64,000 bases of DNA from Micromonospora ferruginea. Its GTDB lineage: Bacteria; Actinomycetota; Actinomycetes; Mycobacteriales; Micromonosporaceae. The stretch lies in contig NZ_CP059322.2 in the NCBI RefSeq assembly GCF_013694245.2, forward strand, positions 2,352,001 to 2,416,000. Direction: 5' to 3'. The position numbers were made by a program, and so were the translations under genes. The notes beneath the pieces were generated by a model that saw only the letters and a program-made list of their open reading frames with translations, was not told the DNA's origin and ran no database searches. Below, in pieces: positions 1-8,652 of the stretch; the stretch's first letter is position 1, and each line of letters opens with the position of its first letter.

Positions 1-326
1 TCGGCGCGGTTGCGGTAGAAGGACCGGTAGAGGTCCAGCGCCTCGCGTACCCGCAGCTTGTCGGGGAGCTGGCTCTCCTGGAGCTGGGCGCCGACGCGCT
101 GGCGCACCTCGGTGCGGTCGCGGATCGGGTCGAGCCCGAGCACCCGCACCGTGCCGCCGTCGGCGCGGCGCAGGCCCTGCACGCACTCCACGGTGGTGGT
201 CTTGCCGGCGCCGTTGCGGCCGAGCACGCCGAAGATCTCGCCCTGCTCCACGGTGAACGAGACGTCGTCGACCGCCACCTTGTCGCCGTACCTCTTGTGC
301 AGGTGCTCGACTTCGATGACCGGCAT
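1..326 (-). CDS. ABC transporter ATP-binding protein, 5' part only
   Basis: Reading the minus strand from the ATG at 326 gives MPVIEVEHLHKRYGDKVAVD, then a Walker A motif (GRNGAGKTT) near residue 40 and a Q-loop-like segment (GAQLQESQ) near residue 83. The gene runs off the left edge after about 108 residues, so signature, Walker B and partner permease are not visible. The family couples ATP hydrolysis to solute export or import at the membrane. It is transcribed away from matB, with 285 bp between them. This exporter-like gene may be unrelated to the polyketide locus; I treat it as the probable cluster edge, which is inference. Confidence 0.85.
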   Translation of the reverse strand, partial: MPVIEVEHLHKRYGDKVAVDDVSFTVEQGEIFGVLGRNGAGKTTTVECVQGLRRADGGTVRVLGLDPIRDRTEVRQRVGAQLQESQLPDKLRVREALDLYRSFYRNRA

Positions 327-611
327 CTGGCGGGTTCCTCCGTCGGGGTCCGGGTGCCGCCGGCGTGTCGCGGCGTCGGGTGCGGGCAGGGACGACCCAC
401 GCGGCGGGCCGACGCCGCCCATCATCCGGGCAACCGAGGCGCGGTTCAACCCATCGGCCGACGAATCGGGGTGTACGGCCGATCGCCAGGGGTGTCAGCC
501 GGTCACCCGGCGTGTCGCCGGGCGTCGCCGGCCGCAGGGGTGGTCCGCTCCCGGGCGACCCGGTTACGGTCGGTTCGCCGCCGCCGGCGGCGCATCGTGA
601 GAGGGGCGCCC
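327..611. other. divergent intergenic region between ABC ATPase and matB
   Basis: There is no supported gene in these 285 bases. The region must carry promoters for two divergent genes, but I see no convincing -35/-10 pair. A purine-rich GAGAGGGG at 599-606 lies 5 nt before the GTG at 612 and is the reason for choosing that matB start over GTG 597 or longer in-frame extensions. Confidence 0.4.
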
Positions 612-2015
612 GTGCCGCTGCTGAGCTGGCTGGACCGGTCCACCGACGAACGGCCGGACGCGGTCCGGGTCGACGACCGGTCACTGTCCTTGGTGGAGCT
701 GCGTCGCGCGGCCGCCGCGATCGCCGACGAGCTGCACGGGGTACGCCGGGTCGCGGTGCCCGCCACGTCGAGCCTGGAGACCGTGGTCGGTGTGGTCGGC
801 GGGCTGCTGGCCGGCGCGGCGGTGGTGCCGGTGCCCCCGGACGCCGGGCCGGTGGAACGCGACCACGTGCTGCGCGACTCCGCCGCCGAGGTGCTGCTGG
901 CGACGCCCGGGACACCCGCCGTCGACGGTCCCGCCGCGCCGCCGACCCTGCCGGTGGACCTGACCCGCCGCTCGGACACCCGGCACCCCGAGCCGGACCC
1001 GGCGGGCACCGCGCTGATCCTCTACACCAGTGGCACCACCGGCGCGCCGAAGGGCGCGGTGCTGTCCCGCCGCGCGGTCGCCGCCTGCCTCGACGGGCTC
1101 GCCGACGCCTGGGCCTGGACGCCGGACGACGTGCTGGCGCACGGGCTGCCGCTGTTCCACGTGCACGGGCTGGTGCTCGGCGTGCTCGGCCCGCTGCGGA
1201 TCGGCGGCCGGCTGCACCACGTCGGCCGGCCCCGCCCCGACCGGTACGCGGGCGCCGGCGGCTCGCTCTACTTCGGCGTACCCACGATCTGGTCGCGGAT
1301 CGCGGCGGAGCCGGCGGCGGCGCGGGCGCTGCGCGGCGCCCGGCTACTGGTCTCCGGCAGCGCCGCGCTCCCCGAGCCGGTCTTCACCGCGCTCGCCGAC
1401 CTGACCGGCCACCGCCCGGTCGAGCGGTACGGGATGACCGAGACCCTGATCACGGTGAGCGCGCGGGCGGACGGGCCGCGACGGGCGGGCACGGTCGGCG
1501 TGCCGCTGCCCGGCGTGCGCACCCGGGTGGTCGACGAGCGGGGCACGCCGCTGCCCGCCGACGGGGAGAGCATGGGGGAACTCCAGGTCCGCGGGGACAC
1601 GCTCTTCGACGGCTACCTGAACCGGCCGGACGCCGACGCGGCCGCCCGGAGCGCGGACGGCTGGTTCCGCACCGGCGACGTGGCGACGGTGGGCCCGGAC
1701 GGCGCCCACCGGATCGTCGGCCGGGCCGCCACCGACCTGATCAAGAGCGGCGGGTACCGGATCGGCGCGGGCGAGGTGGAGGACGCGCTGCTGGCACACC
1801 CCGGCGTACGGGAGGCGGCGGTGGTCGGCACGCCGCACCCGGATCTGGGCCAGCAGGTCACCGCGTACGTGGTCGGGGACGGGCTGGGCGAGGCCGAGCT
1901 GATCGACTTCGTGGCCCGGCAGCTCTCCGTGCACAAGCGGCCCCGGCAGGTGCGGCTGGTCGACGCGCTGCCCCGCAACGCCATGGGCAAGGTGCAGAAG
2001 AGTCGGCTGACCTAG
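612..2015 (+). CDS. matB: malonyl-CoA synthetase (MatB-type acyl-CoA ligase)
   Basis: The 467-residue protein belongs to the acyl/AMP-ligase superfamily and resembles the Streptomyces malonyl/methylmalonyl-CoA synthetase MatB closely along its length. MatB makes malonyl- or methylmalonyl-CoA from the free diacid, ATP and CoA in the cytosol. Visible motifs: P-loop YTSGTTGAPKG near residues 137-147, FHVHGL near 182, YGMTETL near 273, GWFRTGD near 350, IKSGGYRIGAGEVE near 378, and the C-terminal catalytic lysine K460 in PRNAMGKVQK. All expected catalytic residues are present. GTG 612 is preferred because of the GAGAGGGG just upstream. The likely role is supplying extender units for the neighbouring PKS, which uses both malonyl and methylmalonyl ATs. 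Its stop shares the CTAG tetramer with the stop of the convergent phosphopantetheinyl transferase gene. Confidence 0.88.
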   Translation: MPLLSWLDRSTDERPDAVRVDDRSLSLVELRRAAAAIADELHGVRRVAVPATSSLETVVGVVGGLLAGAAVVPVPPDAGPVERDHVLRDSAAEVLLATPGTPAVDGPAAPPTLPVDLTRRSDTRHPEPDPAGTALILYTSGTTGAPKGAVLSRRAVAACLDGLADAWAWTPDDVLAHGLPLFHVHGLVLGVLGPLRIGGRLHHVGRPRPDRYAGAGGSLYFGVPTIWSRIAAEPAAARALRGARLLVSGSAALPEPVFTALADLTGHRPVERYGMTETLITVSARADGPRRAGTVGVPLPGVRTRVVDERGTPLPADGESMGELQVRGDTLFDGYLNRPDADAAARSADGWFRTGDVATVGPDGAHRIVGRAATDLIKSGGYRIGAGEVEDALLAHPGVREAAVVGTPHPDLGQQVTAYVVGDGLGEAELIDFVARQLSVHKRPRQVRLVDALPRNAMGKVQKSRLT

Positions 2016-2677
2016 CCTCCCGACGCCGCCGGCACGGTGACGGCGGTGAGCACCAGGCCCCGCTCCACCAGGAACCGGCCGTCGAACGCGGTCAGCTCCA
2101 CGCCGTCGAGGCGCGGGCCGGGCACCAGCAGCCGGGCGGTGAACGTGCCGGCCGGGTCGACGACGATGTCCGCCTCGGCGAAGTCCAGCCAGCGACCGGT
2201 CAGCGGGAACCAGGCCTTGTAGACCGCCTCCTTCGCGCTGAACAGCAGCCGGTCCCAGCAGATGCCGGGGTGGGTGGCGCGCAGCGCGGCGGTCCGGGTG
2301 CGCTCGGCCGGCAGCGCGACCGCGTCCAGCACCCCGTCGGGCAGCGGCGCGTGCGGCTCGGCGTCCACGCCGACGCTGCCGAGGGTCCCGGCGCGGGCGA
2401 GGGCGGCGCCGCGGTAGCCGTCGCAGTGGGTCATGCTGCCCACGACGCCGGCCGGCCAGCCGGGCGCGCCCCGGACGCCGGGCAGGATCGGCGCGGGCGG
2501 CAGGCCCAGCCGGGCCAGCGCCCGCCGGGCGCAGTGCCGGACGGTGGTGAACTCCCGCCGGCGCTTCGGCACCGAGTTCGCGACGACGTGCTCCTCGGCC
2601 GGGTGCAGGGCCAGCCCGGCCGGGTCGGTGAAGCACTCCTCCACCACCACGGCCGGCGGCAGGATCCGCTCGATCAC
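2012..2677 (-). CDS. 4'-phosphopantetheinyl transferase (Sfp/EntD type)
   Basis: The 221-residue protein has the Sfp-family signatures: SMTHCDGY at 81-88 (CoA binding), VGVDAEP at 102-108 with the Mg-binding acidic residues D105 and E107, and WDRLLFSAKEAVYKAW at 141-156 with E150 and K154. The enzyme transfers 4'-phosphopantetheine from CoA to the conserved Ser of carrier proteins. Here the obvious substrates are the PKS ACPs, all of which have the G[F/L]DS[L/V] site. The gene follows the MatB-like gene on the same strand after 51 nt and probably shares its transcript. The Cys-containing SMTHC motif recalls EntD-like members. The family assignment is secure; which carrier proteins it serves is inference from location. 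Confidence 0.9.
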   Translation of the reverse strand: MIERILPPAVVVEECFTDPAGLALHPAEEHVVANSVPKRRREFTTVRHCARRALARLGLPPAPILPGVRGAPGWPAGVVGSMTHCDGYRGAALARAGTLGSVGVDAEPHAPLPDGVLDAVALPAERTRTAALRATHPGICWDRLLFSAKEAVYKAWFPLTGRWLDFAEADIVVDPAGTFTARLLVPGPRLDGVELTAFDGRFLVERGLVLTAVTVPAASGG

Positions 2678-2728
2678 GCCCCGGATGGTAGGGCGTGTCC
2701 GCCGGCCTGTCCGGCCCGCGGCCGACGG

Positions 2729-4117
2729 TCAGGGGTCGGGTACGGGGGCATGGGCGCTGCGCCGGATCAGCAGCGACTTGCGGACCCGGCCCTGCGCGCT
2801 GCGCGGCAACTCGTCGACGAAGTGCACCCGGCGGGGGCGGGCCGCCGCCGAGAGCAGTCGGCCGACGTGGTCGACGAGCGCCTGGGCGGTGAGCCCGGCC
2901 GCCGCGACGACGTAGGCGACGACCTGCTCGCCGAGCGTGCGGTGCGGCGCGCCGACCACCGCCACCTCGTGCACGCCCGGGTGGGCCAGCAGCACCTCCT
3001 CGACCTGCCCGGTCGGCACGTGCCGACCGCCGCAGCGCACCACGCCGGTGCCGCCCGGGCCGAGGATCCGGTGGCGGCCGGCCGGGTCCACGGTGGCCAG
3101 GTCGCCGGTGGGGTGCCAACCGTCGGCCGGCGGCGCCGAGCCGGGCCGGTCGGCGTACCCGCTGAACGTCGTCGGGCTCCGGACGCTCAGCTCGCCGACC
3201 GCGTCGCCGTCGGCGGCCACCGGCCGGCCGGTGTGGTCCAGCACCCGGGTCTGCACGCCGGGCAGCGGGGTGCCCGGGGCGCCGGCCGGGCCGGTGAGGA
3301 CGACGAGCGTCTCCGTGGTGCCGTACCCCTCCACCGGGTGGTGCGAGGTCAGCACCCGCAGCCGCTCCCCCACGGCGGGCGCCAGCGGGGCGTCGCCGGA
3401 GACCAGCATGCGCGCCCGGGACAGCGTCCGGGCCCGGGCCGCGTCGCCGGCGATGCGCGCCCACTGGCGGGGCAACGCCAGGTAGATGGTGCCGGGCGGG
3501 CCGGCGGTGGCGTGCCGGTCGAGGTGGACGAAGCGGCTGCCCACCCGCAGCGCGCCGAGCAGGCCGACCACCAGCCCGTACGCCCGGAACAGCGGCGCGC
3601 CCTGGACGAGCACGTCCTCGGCGCTCCACCGCCAGGCGGCGGCGAGCAGGTCCAGGTCGGCCGCGATGGCCCGGTGCGAGATGCGCACGCCGCGGGAGAG
3701 GCCCCCGACGCCGCCGGTGTAGAGGATCACCGCGTCGCTGGCCGGCAGCGGGTCGGGGTGCGTGGCCCAGGACCGGTCCCGCAGGTCGACCGGGACGAGC
3801 GGCAGGGTGGCGTCGCAGGTGGTGGGGCCGAGCAGCACGTCGGCGCGGGACTCGCGCAGGATGCGGTGCCGCTCGGCCGCTTCGGCGCCGGGCGGCAGCG
3901 GCACCACCGGCACACCGGCCTGGACGGCGCCGACGATCCCGACCATCGTCTCCAGGTGCGGCTCGGCCTCGACCGCGACCGCCCGGGCGCCCCGGATCCG
4001 GTCGGCGACCGCGTTCGCGCAGCCCAGCAGCGCCTCGGCGGAGAGCGTCCGGCCGGCGACACGGAGCGCGTCGGAACGGTCCGCCCCGGACCCCCGCAGC
4101 CCGGGCAGGAGCGTCAT
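2729..4117 (-). CDS. MatB-like protein with degenerate catalytic motifs
   Basis: The 462-residue protein aligns along its length with the intact MatB 700 bp away (for example LAAAWRWSAEDVLVQG against LADAWAWTPDDVLAHG), so the two look like paralogues. Its catalytic motifs are eroded. The P-loop TSGTTGAPKG is TGGVGGLSRG (about residues 133-142), losing the Ser/Thr and Lys. FHVHGL is FRAYGL. The IKSGGYRIGAGE hinge region is VRCGGRHVPTGQ. The C-terminal catalytic Lys is Arg444 in PRSAQGRVRK. The YGTTET motif and the reading frame are intact over 1.4 kb, which argues for selection rather than a decaying pseudogene. A role in adenylation is doubtful; a regulatory or binding partner of MatB, or a changed ligase, is possible. 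It is probably co-transcribed with the downstream phosphopantetheinyl transferase gene. Confidence 0.8.
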   Translation of the reverse strand: MTLLPGLRGSGADRSDALRVAGRTLSAEALLGCANAVADRIRGARAVAVEAEPHLETMVGIVGAVQAGVPVVPLPPGAEAAERHRILRESRADVLLGPTTCDATLPLVPVDLRDRSWATHPDPLPASDAVILYTGGVGGLSRGVRISHRAIAADLDLLAAAWRWSAEDVLVQGAPLFRAYGLVVGLLGALRVGSRFVHLDRHATAGPPGTIYLALPRQWARIAGDAARARTLSRARMLVSGDAPLAPAVGERLRVLTSHHPVEGYGTTETLVVLTGPAGAPGTPLPGVQTRVLDHTGRPVAADGDAVGELSVRSPTTFSGYADRPGSAPPADGWHPTGDLATVDPAGRHRILGPGGTGVVRCGGRHVPTGQVEEVLLAHPGVHEVAVVGAPHRTLGEQVVAYVVAAAGLTAQALVDHVGRLLSAAARPRRVHFVDELPRSAQGRVRKSLLIRRSAHAPVPDP

Positions 4118-4276
4118 CGAGCCGGGGCCCGGTGTCTCGGCGGTGGTTGGCAGATCACGCGCGAACCCTTCACGTCACGGGCGCGCCGGCCCGTGGCCGA
4201 TCCCCCGTCGTGCGGCGGATTGTCGTCCGCCGACCACGGCGGACGGTCCAAAATTAGGCGGCTGATCGACTGCAGA

Positions 4277-4287
4277 CAACCCCTACC
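4277..4287. promoter_or_regulatory. CAACCCCTA element, candidate regulator site
   Basis: CAACCCCTACC lies about 160 bp upstream of the MatB-like gene start. The CAACCCCTA core recurs before the second LAL gene (8356), and CCCCTAACG/CCCCTAT copies occur before the exporter operon (14829-14857). Recurrence in three intergenic regions suggests a cluster-specific regulator site. From memory, ACCCCT/AGGGGT elements have been reported for LAL regulators of other polyketide clusters. Binding here is not shown. Confidence 0.3.
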
Positions 4288-5116
4288 CCGGGTGCCCGAC
4301 GGCGGGCCCGGACGCCGGGTCACCGGCCCGGAGCGGCAGGTGAGGGGCGGAGGGCGAGCGTGGCATGAAACTGGTTCGCGTTGATCGGCGGGCGGCGCCG
4401 AAGCGCCCGGGGGCCTGCCCGGAATCGGGTCGTCGAATCGTTCCAGGTCGGCCGCGACACCATCAGGGGGAAGCGGGAAATAACGATTCCGATTTCATTC
4501 TTCCGCAGTTACCGAAGGATCCGCTTTCTTTGCCCACACCGTTCCACTGGCCGCCGGGCCGCGAATTTCTTCTTTAACAACAAGTTGCGGCAAAGGGCTT
4601 CCAGACGGACTGAAACGGGCAAGTTGGGCGAGGGCCGAAAGTGCGGTGACGGCACCCGGAATCGGTCCGCGACCGCCGGGCGACAATCGAGCAAAAGTGC
4701 CGGACCCGCCGCACCGGGCACGTCGGGCGCGGCGACCGGCCAGGCGGCGCGCCGGCGGATCGCCCACCGGCCGCCCACCGCCTGTCGCGGCGCGCCGGTA
4801 CCCGGGCCGCCCGGTGACGGATGAACAGCGAGAACGCTCTCAAGGAACGGGACGCGGCGCGCGGCCGACCCCCGTCGCCGCACCGGCGCCTCGGACCGGG
4901 CCGACCGGCCGGAGCCACCGCGCCCGACGACCGGACCGCCGTTCTCCCCGCGCATTAGCGGCAAGGGTCGGAAAACGTTACCAACCGACCGATCGGACCG
5001 TCGGCGTCACGTTCCGGAAGAGCGGGATGACTTTCCGCTGTCACGGCCGGCCGGGGCGCCCTCACCGACCGGCGGCGAGAAGATGCCATGTTTGCTCATC
5101 CTTTACATCCTCAGAC

Positions 5117-5145
5117 TTGCCGCCCAATTGCCAGGCTGACATACT
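5117..5145 (+). promoter_or_regulatory. candidate promoter for the first LAL gene
   Basis: TTGCCG (5117-5122) and CATACT (5140-5145) are separated by 17 bp in a locally AT-richer patch. They match the housekeeping -35 (TTGACA) at four of six positions and the -10 only weakly. It lies about 260 bp upstream of the chosen ATG. This is a weak match and may be chance. Confidence 0.2.
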
Positions 5146-5402
5146 CCACCCCATGAATCGGGATCGATAGAGGCGGACCGCGTCGAACCGCCCCTGAATT
5201 GCGGGACCGCAGGTGGCGGCGTATTTTCGACGCACGAGACCAGGCGCGACGTTCCGATGAAACGCTCACGTCGTACCATCGTTGCCGGTATTCGCTAATT
5301 GGAATGGGTCAAGGATTTGTGGGTCTCTGACTGCTACGGGTGTCACCGGAGACCACGGCGTGCGGCCCGCCGACGGGCCGCCGCGGGGCGGAGGCCCGCC
5401 CG

Positions 5403-8180
5403 ATGACGATGGCCGAACGGGACCGGCATCTCGACGTCCTGACCGATCGGCTCGCCGATCTGCTCCACCCGGGCGAGCCCGCACCCGGCCCGGGCCCCGG
5501 CCCCATCACGCTGATCACCGGGCCGGTCGGCGCCGGCAAGACCACGCTCCTGCAGGCCTTCGCCCGGCGGTGCGCCGAGGCCGGGGTCACGTTCCTCGGC
5601 GCCAGCGCGTCGCGCAGCGAACGCACGGTGCCGCTGGAGGTGGTCCGGCAGCTCGTCCGGCGGGCCACCGTGGACGACGCCGACCGCGACCGGGTCGGCC
5701 AGTTGCTGGACCGGGCCGTGCTGCGCTGGGGCGAGACCGCCGACGAGGAGGCGCTCGCCCTGCTGACCGCCGCGATCGGTGGCGAACTGCTCGAACTCGC
5801 CGCCCGGGCACCCGCCGTGGTCGCGGTCGACGACGTCCAGCACGCCGACGCGCCGTCGCTGCGGTGCCTCGACCACCTGGTCCGTCGGGTCGTCGGCCTG
5901 CCGGTGCTGATCGTGCTGACCGAGGCGCCGCGCACCCGGCCGTGGCACCCCACCGCCTACGCCGAACTGCTCCAGCCCGCCCGGCTGCACCGGGTCCGGC
6001 TGCCGCTGCTCACCGCGGACGGGACGTACCGCATCCTGGCCGACCGGCTGGGCGCGCCGGTGGCGCGGCGGGTCGCCGACGAGGCGTACCGGATCAGCGG
6101 CGGCAACCCGCTGCTGGTGCACGCGCTGGCCGACGACCACACGGCCGGCGCCGAGACGCCGACGCCCGGCGAGGCGTTCCGGGAGGCGGTGCTGAGCTGC
6201 CTCTACCGCTGCGAACACCTGGTGCTCACGACCGCCCGCGCGTTGGCGGTGACCGAGGAGCCGTTGCACGGCCCGCTCCTGCCCCACCTGGTCGACCTCC
6301 CGTCCGAGCTGAACCTGCACGCCGTCGACGCGGCCACCAGCGCGGGTCTCGTCGACACCGACGGCCTCCGGCACCCGGCGGTACGGCGGGCGGTGCTGGA
6401 CGGCACGACGGTGGAGGAACGCGCCCGGTTGCACCGCGCCGCCGCCCAGGTGCTGCACGACGACGGCGCCCCGCCACCGCGGATCGCGCCGCACCTGCTG
6501 ACCTCCGACGAGCTGACCGAGCCGTGGATGGCGCCGACCCTGCTCGACGCCGGCGAGCACGCGCTGGCCGAGGGCGACGTGGACATCGGCCTCCGTTACC
6601 TGCGCCGCGCCAACCGGGACTGCACCGACGAGTGCCTGCGAGCCCGGATCCGCTCCGCCCTGGCCCGCGCCGAGTGGCGTCTGGACCCGCAGGGTGCGGT
6701 CCCCCACCTGCTCGGCGTCGCCACCGCCGTGCGCGCCGGGCACCTGGGCACCCGGCAGGCCGCCGGGCCGATCCAGTACCTGCTCTGGCACGGCCAGATC
6801 GACCGGGCCGTGGACCTCATCCACCATCTCGGCGAGCGCGCCGACGGCGTCGACGCCCACTCGACCGCCGACCTGATGATCATCAAGGGGTGGATGGCCA
6901 CGCTCTACCCCGGGGTTCCGCTCGACGGCGCCGCTCCGGCCGGCACCACCCGGGACCCGCTCGCGCTGGCCCGGGTCAAGCACCGGCTGCGCGGCGTCCT
7001 CCTACTCGACGCGGTGCTGGGCCGTGGCGACCTCGGCGCGCTGGAGAACGCCGAACGCACGCTGGGGACGCTCGGGCTGGAAGACGAGCCGAGCATGTGG
7101 AACGTGGTCTGCGCGGTGATCGCCATGATCTACGCCGACCGGCTCGACCTGGCCGGCGAGTGGTGCGACCGGCTGGACCGGATCGCCTCCGCCCGCCGGC
7201 ACCGGACGCCACGCGCCCTGCTCACCGCGGTCGCCGCCACCGTCGCGGGCCGACGCGGCGACCTGCGCCGGGCCCGCGAACTCGCCGACTCGGCGCTCCA
7301 CCGGCTGTCCCCGAAGGGGTGGGGTGTCGTCATCGGCGCGCCGCTCGCCGTTCGACTGTGGACGCTGACCTGCCTCGAGGAGTGGGACGAGGCGGCGGCC
7401 TGCCTGCGTACGCCGGTGCCACCGGCGCTGTTCGAGACCCCGTTCGGCCTGCACTACCTGCACGCCCGGGGGGCGCACGCGCTCGCCGCGGGCAGCCCGG
7501 AGGCGGCGCTGGCCGACTTCCAACTGTGCGGGCAGTTGATGACCTCGTGGCGGCTCGACCAGGCGGCGCTGGTGCCCTGGCGCACCGAGACGGCGCGGGC
7601 GCTGCTGCGGCTGGGCCGCCGGCAGCAGGCCGAGAAGGTGGTCCGGGAGGAGCTGGACCGGCTCCGCCCGGCCGACCTGCGCAACCGGGGCGCCGCGCTG
7701 CGGGTACTCGGCGCCGTCCACGAGGGACCGGAACGGATCCGGCACCTGCGGTGCGCGGTCCGGCTGTTGGGCGAGTGCGGGGACCGGGTGGAGCTGGCCC
7801 GTGCCCTCGGCGACCTCGGCCAAGCCCAACAGCAGGCCGGTGACCTGCGCGAGGCGCGCAGCACGACGCGGGCCGCCCGGGAACTCGCCGAGGAGTGCGG
7901 GATCCCGTTGCTGCGCCCCACCGCCACGGGCCGGGCCACCGCGGCCGGCCGGAGCGCCGCCCCCGATCCGGACTCCGACACCGGGATCCTGCTCACCGGC
8001 CTCAACGACGCCGAGTCCCGGGTCGCCGCGCTCGCCGCGCAGGGGCACACCAACCGGGAGATCGCCGAGCGCATGTTCCTCACCGTCAGCGCCATCGAAC
8101 AGCGCCTGACCCGGATCTACCGCAAGCTCGACGTCAACTCCCGCAGCGAACTGGCCGCCCGGTTGCGGCTCGACCCCTGA
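5403..8180 (+). CDS. LAL-family LuxR transcriptional regulator, copy 1
   Basis: The 925-residue protein is a large ATP-binding LuxR-type activator. Walker A is GPVGAGKTT (about residues 40-48), and Walker B with its context is VVAVDDVQHAD (about 137-147). A long helical repeat-like middle region follows. A C-terminal LuxR helix-turn-helix spans about 866-925 (GHTNREIAERMFLTVSAIEQ). ATG 5403 is chosen because GGAGG sits 8 nt upstream; an in-frame GTG at 5340 would add 21 residues. LAL proteins commonly activate polyketide operons as pathway-specific regulators. It is followed by a paralogue of near-equal length and identical domain spacing. The ligand or signal cannot be inferred. Confidence 0.88.
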   Translation: MTMAERDRHLDVLTDRLADLLHPGEPAPGPGPGPITLITGPVGAGKTTLLQAFARRCAEAGVTFLGASASRSERTVPLEVVRQLVRRATVDDADRDRVGQLLDRAVLRWGETADEEALALLTAAIGGELLELAARAPAVVAVDDVQHADAPSLRCLDHLVRRVVGLPVLIVLTEAPRTRPWHPTAYAELLQPARLHRVRLPLLTADGTYRILADRLGAPVARRVADEAYRISGGNPLLVHALADDHTAGAETPTPGEAFREAVLSCLYRCEHLVLTTARALAVTEEPLHGPLLPHLVDLPSELNLHAVDAATSAGLVDTDGLRHPAVRRAVLDGTTVEERARLHRAAAQVLHDDGAPPPRIAPHLLTSDELTEPWMAPTLLDAGEHALAEGDVDIGLRYLRRANRDCTDECLRARIRSALARAEWRLDPQGAVPHLLGVATAVRAGHLGTRQAAGPIQYLLWHGQIDRAVDLIHHLGERADGVDAHSTADLMIIKGWMATLYPGVPLDGAAPAGTTRDPLALARVKHRLRGVLLLDAVLGRGDLGALENAERTLGTLGLEDEPSMWNVVCAVIAMIYADRLDLAGEWCDRLDRIASARRHRTPRALLTAVAATVAGRRGDLRRARELADSALHRLSPKGWGVVIGAPLAVRLWTLTCLEEWDEAAACLRTPVPPALFETPFGLHYLHARGAHALAAGSPEAALADFQLCGQLMTSWRLDQAALVPWRTETARALLRLGRRQQAEKVVREELDRLRPADLRNRGAALRVLGAVHEGPERIRHLRCAVRLLGECGDRVELARALGDLGQAQQQAGDLREARSTTRAARELAEECGIPLLRPTATGRATAAGRSAAPDPDSDTGILLTGLNDAESRVAALAAQGHTNREIAERMFLTVSAIEQRLTRIYRKLDVNSRSELAARLRLDP

Positions 8181-8652
8181 GCGGGCCGGCCGGCCATCCC
8201 CGTACCCCCTGACGGTTCGTCGTGCCCGGCCACTCGGCCCGCGCGAACCTGGCCGGAGTGTGGTTTCATCTGCTGATCGGCCGTCACCTGTTGTCCATAG
8301 AGGCGAAACCCGATCGTCATCCGGTCTGACGGCACCCCCCTTCCGGACGACCGCGCAACCCCTAACGGCCGGTCGGCACCGCAGGTTTACCGCTGAAACC
8401 GTGGGGTCCCGGGACCGTTGTCGCACGCCAGAGCCGGTGCCAGACTCGCCTTCAGCCGGAACGTCTCGTCCGACGACATGCTCCGGTGGGGAGGATTCCG
8501 AGTCCACCCGGCCGGCGGCCCGGCGCGCTCCACCCCTGTCCCGCGACCGGGACGGGTGTGGTGGAGGGGCCGCCGACGGCACCGGGCGGAGCGGCCAGCC
8601 GACGGCGGTGACCCCGTCGTGGCACCGCCGACGAGAAGGGCTGACAGGACAC
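8181..8652. other. 472 bp non-coding region between the two LAL genes
   Basis: No gene is supported. The upstream open frame in phase with the second LAL lacks family similarity before the GTG at 8653. The stretch contains AT-richer sequence around 8260-8330 and the CAACCCCTAACG element at 8356-8367, so the second LAL gene probably has its own promoter. I see no clear terminator hairpin after the first LAL gene. Confidence 0.45.
8356..8367 (+). promoter_or_regulatory. CAACCCCTAACG element upstream of the second LAL gene
   Basis: CAACCCCTAACG lies about 290 bp before the GTG at 8653. It shares CAACCCCTA with the element at 4277 and the 9-mer CCCCTAACG with the minus-strand copy upstream of the exporter operon. 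If it is the site of one of the LAL proteins, it implies auto- or cross-regulation. Confidence 0.3.

Larger units (their letters stand above)
4118..5402. other. 1.3 kb non-coding region upstream of the first LAL regulator
   Basis: I find no supported gene here. Open frames exist on both strands but have no family features. Several patches (about 4470-4620 and 4965-5340) are clearly richer in A and T than the coding DNA, as expected for regulatory sequence. The region must hold the minus-strand promoter for the MatB-like/phosphopantetheinyl transferase unit and the plus-strand promoter of the LAL gene. The CAACCCCTACC element at 4277-4287 lies within it. Confidence 0.5.

Noticed and set aside
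4365..5170. Small open frames in the 1.3 kb intergenic region
   Set aside because: They are low-complexity Arg/Pro/Ala translations without ribosome sites or recognisable domains. The local drop in GC suits regulatory DNA better.
5160..8310. ATAGAGGCG shared between the upstream regions of both LAL genes
   Set aside because: A single 9-mer shared between regions of several hundred bases is close to chance expectation, and spacing to the starts differs greatly.
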